This document shows positions 55,249 through 64,000 of a stretch of DNA of 64,000 nt, one piece after another. How positions within the stretch are numbered: position 1 is the stretch's first letter; each line of letters starts with the position of its first letter. The notes below the pieces were generated by a model. The model ran no database searches. It was not told the origin of the DNA and saw only the letters and a program-made list of their open reading frames with translations. The stretch is from Tachypleus tridentatus (Eukaryota; Arthropoda; Merostomata; Xiphosura; Limulidae). The DNA lies in contig NC_134834.1 of the NCBI RefSeq assembly GCF_004210375.1, forward strand, positions 144,989,009-145,053,008. The letters are read 5' to 3'. The translations under genes and the position numbers were made by a program.

Positions 55249-55371
55249 GGCCCTCACTGGTACAGTGAGACTGGTAAGTCTAGGGATTTACAAGGCTAAA
55301 AGCAGGGATTCGATTCCCCTCGGTGGGCTCAGCAGATAGCCCGATGTGGCTTTGCTATAAGAAAACACACT
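55249..55371 (+). mobile_element. SINE family B, full length
   Basis: GCCCTCACTGGTACAGTGAG head with a small insertion, GGATTCGATTCCCCTCGGTG B-box region, GGCTCAGCAGATAGCCCGAT, then GTGGCTTTGCTATAAGAAAA. The best-kept B tail in the window. Confidence 0.93.
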
Positions 55372-55935
55372 CTTTTCTTCAAAATATTTTCAAAGCTATG
55401 GATTTCTTATTACAAAATATCGACATCAGTGGTTTGAGGTGATCACATTTCAAACAAAAAAATTTTGTTTTAAAGGTTGCTACGTTAAAATCAGACTCTT
55501 AAAGTTTGTTTTGTGGCGGATTTTAATGGCGAATCTAGCAATTAGGCAAAGAATGATATGAGGTAGCGAAAAACTAAAAGGAGCCCAAAAATAGCTTAAC
55601 ATTAACTGAATGAGGTACCAAAAGGTTAACAGCTTTTGTACTGAAATTCTATTTGGTTTTTCCTGGCGTCCTAAGGAGGATGCTCCTCTTCTAGATCCGC
55701 TCTTCCGTCAAACCTTTTAAAACCTTCCAGTATTCCAGACTTCTCATAAAACATTCCAGATCCTAGCTGTAATATTATGACTGGCAACTCTTTCCAGCAA
55801 GAAAAAAAGTAGAATGTTAAAATATAAACTAATAAGAATATTAGTAACGGCAGTCGTATATAAATATTAAAAAATTCTCTCTTTTCGCCATTGATAATAT
55901 CGGCATCTATCCAGAAAAGTTTCTGACAGAATAGT
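55372..55935. other. Spacer without recognised features
   Basis: Nothing supported. Confidence 0.4.
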
Positions 55936-56205
55936 TTGTTTTTTTAATTTCGCACAAAGCTACACGAGGGCTGTCTGCACTAGTCGTCCCTAATTTAGCA
56001 GTGTAAGACTAGAGGGAAGGCAGCTAGTCATTACCACCCACCACCAATTAGTAGGCTACTCTTTTACCAACGAATAGTTGAATTGACTGTTATATTATAA
56101 CGCCCCCATGGCTGAAAAGGCGAGCATGTTTGATGTGACGGGGATTCAAACCTGCAACTCTCAGATTACGAGGAGAGTGCCTTAACCACTTGGCCATGAC
56201 GAGCC
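55936..56205 (-). mobile_element. SINE family A, full length
   Basis: Minus-strand head GGCTCGTCATGGCCAAGTGG, B box GGTTTGAATCCCC, body complete, tail TGTGCGAAATTAAAAAAAC. Low divergence. Confidence 0.93.
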
Positions 56206-56320
56206 ATAAATATTTAAACTGAAATAAAAATTTTAACAACTTTGAATTACCAACGATTTCACATGACATGAGTTGTCTTTTACTTAAACATACTATTGTA
56301 ATTTCATTTTGCACTTTATA

Positions 56321-56556
56321 CAGAGTGTTCGGAAAATTACTGTGCAGTTTTGTAATCATATGTTATTACATTTCAGATTTTGATTCCAATATGGTTTTAA
56401 CAACTGAAGAACGTGTATGGCTCGTCGAACACGTATTCCGAGAAGGTGGTAGATACACAGATGTGGCGCGACAGAAATTTGCTGAAACATTTCCAGATAC
56501 ACCTGTTCCACATCGCAATAAATATATAAGTGCACATTGACTTTCCGAATACCCTG
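56321..56556 (+). mobile_element. Miniature mariner-like element
   Basis: The left end CAGAGTGTTCGGAAAATTAC and right end, reversed, CAGGGTATTCGGAAAGTCAA are inverted termini flanked by TA on both sides. At 236 bp it is too short for a transposase. It still carries the start of one (56391-56540), so it is an internally deleted copy. Confidence 0.85.
56391..56540 (+). pseudogene. N-terminal HTH remnant of an arthropod transposase (DUF4817-like)
   Basis: Reads MVLTTEERVWLVEHVFREGG then RYTDVARQKFAETFPDTPVP and HRNKYISAH, then stops. The pattern T-x-EE-R-x-x-LVE-x-VFREG, FAE-x-FP-x-TPVPHRN is the DNA-binding helix-turn-helix start that arthropod mariner-like transposases and related proteins share (DUF4817 type). 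After HRN the frame enters the right terminal repeat, so the catalytic domain is deleted. The 49-residue remnant could at most bind the element ends, which is speculation. Confidence 0.8.
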
Positions 56557-56798
56557 TATAATTGTTATTTTTAAGGGACGTATTATATGACTTGATTATC
56601 TTCTGTGGGAAGTATGCCGACACTACACAAGAGAACACTGGTATATCTGCTTATAATTTTACTAGAATCATTTCCTAATTAAATTTTGCAGTTGTTTATT
56701 TATTTTTCTTTAATTTTTATCTATAATTTATGTGGCGATCGAAATGTTCGGGCAGAGTTGATAATACAAACAACCATACAATTTCTATTTATTAGAAT

Positions 56799-57089
56799 GG
56801 CCCGGCATGATCAGGTGGTTAAGGCACTCGACTCGTAATCCAAGGGCCGCGATTTCGAATCTCCGTCGCACCAAACATGCTCACTCTTTCAGCCGTGGAG
56901 ACGTTATAATGTGACGCTCAATTCCACTATTCGTTGGTAAAAGAGTAGCCCAAGAGTTGGTAGTGGGTGGTGATGACTAGCTGCCTTCCCTCTAGTTTTA
57001 CACTGCTATATTAGGGACGGTTAGCGCAGATAGCCCTCGAGTAGCTTTGCGCGAAATTCAAAACAAAACAAACAAACAAACAATTTATT
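56799..57089 (+). mobile_element. SINE family A, full length
   Basis: Complete in plus orientation: GGCCCGGCATGATCAGGTGG head, GATTTCGAATCTCC B box with two changes, full body, and GCGCGAAATTCAAAACAAAA tail followed by CAAA repeats. This is the last family A copy before a 7-kb stretch without any. Confidence 0.95.
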
Positions 57090-58362
57090 GGCGAGTAAAC
57101 TATCTTTAAGTACGTTTGTTTCTTTGCTTTTTTAAATAATAATATATTCCAAAAATCGTTTATTTGTACTCATGCATAAGTAATTTTTGAAATACAAAAA
57201 TGAAACACTACAGGTTTTAATAATCATGCAAGCGACTTTCAGCAAGTGATGAATGTGGTTGACGACTTGAAGTAATGGATGTTTAAAAGAAAATAAATTT
57301 CAGTCGTCTTATTAATGCGCAGAATAATAGTTATTGTCAATAGTTTGCACTATCTAAAACATAATTTACTAAAATGTTATGATTATTCTACCCGTATAAC
57401 TTGACATTCGTGATCTTTGATAAATGGTATATGTGGCACTCACTACCTTAGATATTAACAATACCGGTTTAAAGTTGTAACTCGTAAATATATATATTTT
57501 TTTCTTGTTTCAACTCAAGTTGATAGATCTTCGAGCACTTGTACTTTGTAATAATACTTTGGGTAAGGTGCGAATAGAAAAGTTACACAGTAGTGTTAGA
57601 AGTTGATAATGTGGGGTTAAACTATAGGTATAATAATTTTTTTTTTGTAGATTTTAAGTTTTAAATGCTTAAAATGTGTAATTGTTACGTTTTTAAGCGT
57701 TCGACTTGGATTGTTGGAGCAACTTTGATAATATATTAAACTCGAAGTAAACGAAGTTATGGCTTACTTTACGCGATCAGGATTGTTAAATTTTAATATT
57801 ATCGTTTGAAAAAAACAAGAACTATAAGACAAGAGCTAAACGTTTGACCAAGCGTTCTGCAGATTTCATTAGTAAATGTAATATAATGACCATGTGACTA
57901 GTTAGTGTGGTCTATGCTAGTAATGGTAATTAGTATCGTAGAATGCGAGTCAAGTGGTTGTGTTGAAGTTAATGATTATTCCTCTACGTTATGTTGTGGG
58001 TTTAATTTTTAATGGTACTTGATACACTATTGCAATTTCAACAAAAGTTATCAGTAACTTTGCTGTTGTATACCTGATATTCAACTTTTTATTTCTGAAA
58101 CCATTTGGAGAGAATAAAATTTTGTTTATGAAATAAGACTTGTTAGACTGTTTTCACTTTTACTTAGAAGAGAAAGCTCAAGTAAATAAGAGAGGAAGAG
58201 AAACATAGGGTATGAACATAATTATCAAAAATTGAAGGAATAGTAAATTCCACTGCATGTTGCTTAAAAAGTCACTCCAACCATCAAATACCCATGAACA
58301 TGCCAAGCTAAGTTGTCAAAACTTAAATAATGATCAGGTTATTAATTATAAGTAAGGTAAAG

Positions 58363-58403
<41 letters not shown>

Positions 58404-59394
58404 TAAAAAAAATATAAATCAAATATCAGAATCTTCCAGTTTTCTTAGTGGAGTAGTTAAGATTGGGTGACCCGTATTAATAATTAGATTACTGATTTTG
58501 AAAGTTGTTATAAGTTTCTTGTAGTTTTGTGTTGTCTGTTAATGAAACATTTTGCTTGGTGTCATAAAAGATTTGGGAACTACTAATGTTGAAGACTTAC
58601 AGAGCACTAGAAAAGGTAGTGATATATATAAGATTTAGGAAATCTTACAGGACTTTGTGAGAAATAGATGACAGAAGATGTTAAGGATGTTTTTTAAGTA
58701 TTTAAAAAAAAACAAAATGTGCTATATTCTGAATATAATAAGAGAGTATACAAGCTTAAGAGTTGGGAAATACAGGCTAGAGTCTATTTAAGCCAATTTT
58801 ATTGTACTTTCATTGTGATTTTCTAAATAATAAAGAGTGGGTTTAATTTTTTTCTTTTATAAAGGATGAGTGTTTAAGGACAGTTTTGAAAGATTAGATG
58901 GTTCCTTGTTCTCTGTATGTCATATAAATAATGGGGCATCAAGGGGTTCTTATGGGTTATCAAGGATGCTGTGATTCACCATTTCCTTTAACAAGCAGAA
59001 AAAGAATCATAATATTTGTCCCCTATTATATTTCAGTATAATATGAATAGGAACAAAAGGTGAGATATGTCCCATTTGTTTTCACACTGACAACAACACA
59101 TTCTTAAAATTTTTTTTCTATAGCATGCTATAAAATTCAATTCACATGTTTTTGTGTTAATATAAATTTGAATATTGCACAGAAAAAGCTTAGAATTTTG
59201 TAAGTTCTATTTTCTTTTATGTCATTTTTAATGGACAAAATAAGAATCATTCTTTCAACCTGCATTAATTATTTTAAAACCTACAACAACTTTTTTCTTG
59301 TATTTATCATATTCAGTAAACAATTTACTCTTTTTAAAAGATTAACTTGTCTGGAGATAGAAATGTTGTATTGTAAAGCACTGCTGCTGTCTAA
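57090..59394. other. T-rich tract without family A SINEs
   Basis: Composition and texture change here: long runs of T, many short purine/pyrimidine-poor words, no recognised repeats except a TA microsatellite at 58367-58400. It could be intron or flank of a gene outside the window. No exon is supported. Confidence 0.4.
58367..58400. repeat. TA microsatellite
   Basis: About 16 uninterrupted TA units. Confidence 0.95.
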
Positions 59395-59408
59395 CCAAAA
59401 GGGAACTG

Positions 59409-59545
59409 TCACTCACTGGGACAGTGGTAAGTCTACAGATTTATAATGCTAAAATCAGGGGATTGATTCCCATCGGGTGAACAAAGCAGATATATATATA
59501 TATATATATATAACCCAATGTGACTTTGCAATTAGAAAAACACAC
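59409..59545 (+). mobile_element. SINE family B with TA expansion and target duplication
   Basis: TCACTCACTGGGACAGTGGT head, CAGGGGATTGATTCCCATCG B-box region, then AGCAGATA expands into a TA run of about 22 bases before AACCCAATGTGACTTTGCAA. Flanks 59395-59408 (CCAAAAGGGAACTG) and 59546-59559 (CCAAAAGGGAATTG) form a 14-bp target duplication with one change. Confidence 0.93.
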
Positions 59546-59789
59546 CCAAAAGGGAATTGAGGTAATATTCCTGAAGCTGGATGATAAAACCAACCTACTT
59601 GTCAGTGGTAAAGCAATTAAATTTGCACATTGACAAGAGACATGAAATGAGTCTCTACTGGGACAGGTAAATATGATTTAGGGTTGCATTATTGGCATTT
59701 TTAGTATAAATCAAATAAATTATTATTTCTTTGTACAGATCTCTGGTTTGACCTCTCAGAGTATTATGTTCTTGGGTTCCTTACTTTAA

Positions 59790-59975
59790 GAATAACATTG
59801 AGTTGTTGGAAAAGGTTTAAAGTTGGTTACCAGGATGATTTCTGGTTTTGAGGGTCTGTCGTATCAGGACAGGTTAAGGTACTTAAAATTATTTCTTCTT
59901 GAGAAAGAAGAGGACATGATTGAAAAGACTTAAAGTATACAGGATGATAAATAGGACTGATTCATTATCATTTTT
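59790..59975 (+). pseudogene. LINE reverse transcriptase C-terminal scrap
   Basis: In frame, RMISGFEGLSYQDRLRYLKL then FLLEKEEDM matches the C-terminal region of CR1/jockey-like reverse transcriptases (usual form TK-x-VPG-L-x-LSYEERL-x-x-L-x-L-x-SLE-x-RR-x-RGD). A frame change after EEDM leads to traces of KVYRMINRTD. No polymerase core (YADD) is visible; only the segment downstream of it survives. Confidence 0.7.
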
Positions 59976-61097
59976 CTTGCTTAATGTTAAAATTGGAGAG
60001 ACTAAGTGACATAGATGCTGATACATTTGTATGTTTTTCACACAAAGCTATCTCAATCTTCTTTCTGCCCTCTTAAGCATTGTTAAAACATGTTAATGTT
60101 CAGTGAGCTAGGCTATATATCTCACATATTTTACTCCAATTTTGAAGATGTATGTAACACGTGACCATCTTCCACTAATAGCATTGCACCACTTATAGTG
60201 GTTCAACTGACTCCTCCTGATAACTCCACTCATTCTTTGCTTTCTTATTTGGCACTGTGCCTGTTAGAATTAAAAGAGAAGTCAGCCAGTTAAGTAAGAT
60301 ACATATTCATATTGTGTTGTGTTATATAAATAAAAATGTTCATTTGTGAACTTATTTGTTTTCCTTTGATATTCATATTTCAAATATTACTCTAACATTT
60401 GTGGAGATTGTGTTTTGTGGATTTTTTTTTTTGACAGGTATGAATCAGACTGAATATCATATATAATAATTTGTTATGCTATGCACTCTTTGATAGCTTG
60501 CATTTGAAAAAAAACTCGGTTTTTCTGTTTCATCATATAGGTTATTCTTAATAGTCATATAATAAACTTTTTCATATCAGTCCCTCAATGGGACACCTTA
60601 ATATTTGCAATTTTTGTTAGTAATGTGTAAAACCTTACATAAAGAGAACACAGATTCCACCTTTAAATATCTAATTGTGTTCATTTTTCATTTTGAAGTT
60701 AAATAAAAGAAAAAAAAAGGTTAAATGTACTCATGTTCATTCAACATTTTTAACATAACTATTTTATTCTATACTTATTTTTATGTTTGTGTATACTATG
60801 CTCATTTATTTGGAAGTGTGTTTACAAGTATTTTAACAAATGTTTTTAATCATTATCATAATGTGGAATATTTTTAAAGCTTTGATTTAAGCTGTATTTC
60901 AGCAGAATTACACATGATTTTTAGTATTTCATGTTGTACAAACAGAACTATGATGCAACAAAATTTGTGAAAGGATTTATAAACATTTACTCTCAGTTAA
61001 ACTCCACTATAATATTAAATGAGTTTTCTGCATATGCTTTAAGCTGACATTAACTGCTTCTGATCTATTCCTAATGTGTCTCAGAATCAAATATGCT
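59976..61097. other. T-rich spacer
   Basis: Nothing supported. Confidence 0.4.
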
Positions 61098-61139
61098 AGC
61101 TGAGGTGGCTTTGCTATAAGAAAACACACACACACACAT
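61098..61139 (+). mobile_element. SINE family B tail fragment
   Basis: GCTGAGGTGGCTTTGCTATA followed by AGAAAACACACAC: the 3' end of family B with its CA tract. Confidence 0.8.
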
Positions 61140-62399
61140 ACTAATGAAAAGAGGTAAATGGTATGTTTTTATTCTAATAACTCTTTTATTCAGCTTCAAA
61201 TCCTCATATTTAATTGTACCATACAGTGTTTTTCATGAACAAAATAGTTTCTGCTATCTAAAGTAAAACTTCAAAACTGTAAGAAATACTAATCACCTCA
61301 GCTGTCACAAAGTAATGCAACAATTAAATAAACAGAGAAAGAAGTGATGACTTGAAGATATTACAACTGAATAAGGTTTGCCACAGATTGTTTTTCAAAT
61401 TAAACTAATTTATTTGTATTTATGTAAGACCTTACTGTTCTCTTCACAAACTTGTCTCCTTGGTTTTTGAAGAAGAAAATATTCAGACACTTTACAGCAG
61501 TAATTAATTTAACATTCTTACCAAAGGCATCTTTTACTGTGCATATCACAAAGTTTTTAGTGAGTTGCATTCAAAATTTAATTAAACTATGTTTTGTTTG
61601 TTTATTTTATACTCATTAGTATAGCATAAAGTCTTAGCTAATAATCAATATTTCAATATTATATGTTTTAAATTGTTGATTTTATAAGGCAATATTAAAA
61701 GAAAGATTCTGAATTTTGTGTGGCTAATGTGACATTTTTTTTATCTAGGCATATCTTCTTTGTCAATTTATTTAGTACCCTTTCAATAAGTATGGAATTT
61801 AACATAAAGTACTTATTATAATATTTTCATTGCTCGTATAAAGCATAAATTTCATAGAACTCAATTTTACTTGGTTACAGTCATTAAATAGAAAATTAGT
61901 CTCATGTTGCCACACCCACCTGTTGCATCTTCTCTTTCATTATTTGTTGATTTTTCTCTTTTACATTTCATACAATATTATTTTTAAGCAAAGAAAAGCC
62001 AGGGTTTTCATCTTTCAAATAATGATTCATATTACATAGTTTTCTGTACAGAAAAAATGGTAATTACTCTTTTAGTACAAGCCTTGATCCCACAGGAAAT
62101 ATATCAGTTAGCTTGAATGTATTTTTAATTGCATAGTTTGAAAGCCAGAAAAATTGTGATAGTTATGGGACATTGTGTGTTTTTTGCGTTATCTTATTTT
62201 GTGTACTTTGGTGTATCTAATTCTTTCTCTTGCTTCTTATTTTTGCTAACCAATGGATGAGATCTTCCAGGCAGGTGTGTGGACAATGCCCTATAATTTT
62301 ATCACTTAGCATCTCCTTCATCTTGCTGTTGCATTTAATGCAGGATTTTGTCTTTCTCCATTCATCATTCTTTGATTGGATCACTATATTTGAAATGGG
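61140..62399. other. T-rich spacer
   Basis: Nothing supported. Confidence 0.4.
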
Positions 62400-63700
62400 T
62401 ATGTTTTTTCTTGTCTGCTAGGATCCTGTCAGGTAGCTGGTGTTGCAACCTAGATGTAGAGGAATGCATTCTTACCTTTCATCCAAGTTCCATTGGTGCC
62501 TATTATCAAAATGGAATGTTCCAAAAGACTATTAGAAGTATCCTCATATTATACAAAATTACTCAGTTGCTGATCCAAACCATAACACTTTATATGGGAA
62601 AACCTATAGAAGTGCCCAGATCCCCATTGGAAGTCTCCCTTAAAACAACATGGTGACAAGTAGGGCAGTGGCAACACCATCAGTATTGTGCAGTTCACCT
62701 GTCAAACAGTTGGTCTGTCCTTCTCATGCAGCTTGAGTCTGTTTATTTGTATCAAGGTGAGCACATCTTATAATGGTCTGATTGTGCCCCAACCATACTA
62801 TGTTTATTGGTTCTCCAACTGCTTTTCTGGAAGTGCTTGATGGTCTTATTCTCATTCTATCCATCCCTGTGATACTTGGGGCTTAATACCCTCTTTGGTT
62901 AAAATGAGATGTGACCTCCCTATGGAACCTCTGTCATTGGGTGTCACACTTCAAAAGCTTTCCTCATCTGGAACTTTCTAAAGTAGCCCATTTAGGTTTA
63001 AATTTGCACTGGTTTCTCTACCACTTCAGCAAGGGATTCTAGCTAATCTGGGTGAAAAGATGAGGTATTGTCTTGGAAGTGAACATTTTTTTAATTTGAA
63101 AATATTCAGATACTTCCTCCATACACATTATCACCTGAGCTCACTAATTCCAGTGCATTTTCTTCTTGCCTTGTCTAAACATAAAGGTATTTCATATGCA
63201 AGTGCTTAAGGGGAGTTACTATACAAAACATGAAATTTGTGTTGCCCTTTATTATGAAGATGGCTATTATTACATAATGATATCATGCAACAGCAAATAT
63301 CACATTAAATACATAAATTTTACGGGGGAGTAAATTCAAGGTTTCAAGGTATTTTGCATGTTGGCATGACTGTCTATCAGGAATACATTCTCAGATTAGG
63401 AAAATGTTAATTTTAACTAATTCAGGCTACAAGTGTATGGTCTGTATGTAACTGTCTGTCATTTGGTTGTCATTGTGCATACTATGGCAGGAGAGAACAT
63501 GTAATCGGTGAATAGTGTAATGTTTTAGCATTTTTACAGTCTTGTTAGTTTGACTGTGTTTACTGGACTGCTTTGGAACAGTATGATTGGGTTTGATACA
63601 TATTTGTGATTATTGGCCACTGGTTAAATAAAATATGTTGGTCCTTTGAAAACAAGGTGCTTGTCAGTTGCTATATACAAAAACTTTGTGGCACATCTTT
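62400..63700. other. Possible long dispersed repeat or gene-flanking sequence
   Basis: Composition is more balanced than the surrounding DNA, with text such as TTCCTCATCTGGAACTTTCT, CACTTCAGCAAGGGATTCTA and TGCATTTTCTTCTTGCCTTG. It gives the impression of a decayed long repeat, but no coding domain, end or internal copy could be shown within the window. Two short plus-strand frames at 62230-62656 have no recognised domain. Confidence 0.3.
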
Positions 63701-64000
63701 CTAATCCTGATGTTCTACCTGCTGTTACTAACATTTGACTTGCAGATCTATATATATATATATAGATTCATATATTTTTACCCATGATAATAGATGTTCT
63801 GTAAAAATTTAAAGTGAAAACAAATTTTGGTTGTTCAAATCTCTCTAAGATATTATTTTCTTAAAAATTAAAACTTTGTTTATGGTAAATAGATGGGAAA
63901 TGACTAGTTTTTAATGTGATCTGTATGGTCATTACCAAATTTCTTAAAATAAACAATAACTTGAATGAATTATTCCTTGCGTATGGACACCCATATTCTG

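Noticed and set aside
59219..59446. 75-residue plus-strand frame
   Set aside because: It runs into the family B SINE at its end and its start is AT-driven; no domain.

Overview
This window is non-coding, repeat-dominated DNA from an animal nuclear genome. It is AT-rich and has no bacterial-style gene packing. Every open frame over 100 codons on either strand is either transposon-derived or a by-product of a tandem repeat. The commonest element is a tRNA-headed SINE of about 270-330 bp, called family A here, found at about 25 loci. Two further tRNA-headed families, B and C, are mixed in with it. From memory of similar repeats, not from any search, this combination suggests a chelicerate, most likely a horseshoe crab. 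That assignment is an inference.

Layout. 0-10 kb: SINEs, a long inverted repeat, a foldback structure with a hammerhead-like core, and at 8.55-9.17 kb (minus strand) a broken stretch of host-like coding sequence with one phase-consistent splice junction. 11-32 kb: many minisatellites with units of 32, 40, 46, 55 and 78 bp, SINE copies, an inverted pair of foldback ends at 25.8-26.2 kb and a Tc1 relic at 28.5 kb. 32.7-33.3 kb: a SINE with stacked tRNA-like heads, retroposed as one unit. 34.9-37.4 kb: a 2.29-kb hAT transposon, decayed, lying inside a SINE with its 8-bp target duplication visible. 39.1-40.5 kb: a SINE next to an internally deleted Tc1 element that has lost a catalytic residue. 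41.5-42.2 kb: a 45-bp minisatellite. 44.8-46.3 kb: a Tigger/pogo-type element with both ends and TA target sites. 49-57 kb: SINEs, a Tc1 relic, a hAT-like fragment, a miniature mariner-like element and one candidate host exon (51.6 kb). 57.1-64 kb: a visibly different T-rich tract with no family-A SINE, holding one B SINE, a B tail and a LINE reverse-transcriptase scrap.

No complete, intact gene was found, and no rRNA, functional tRNA or CRISPR array. The parts act together as a record of transposition. DNA transposons (hAT, Tc1, Tigger, mariner-like) are present only as decayed or miniature copies. The SINEs have clear target-site duplications and share a 3' module, consistent with mobilisation by one LINE partner. 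Nested insertions give a relative age order at several loci.
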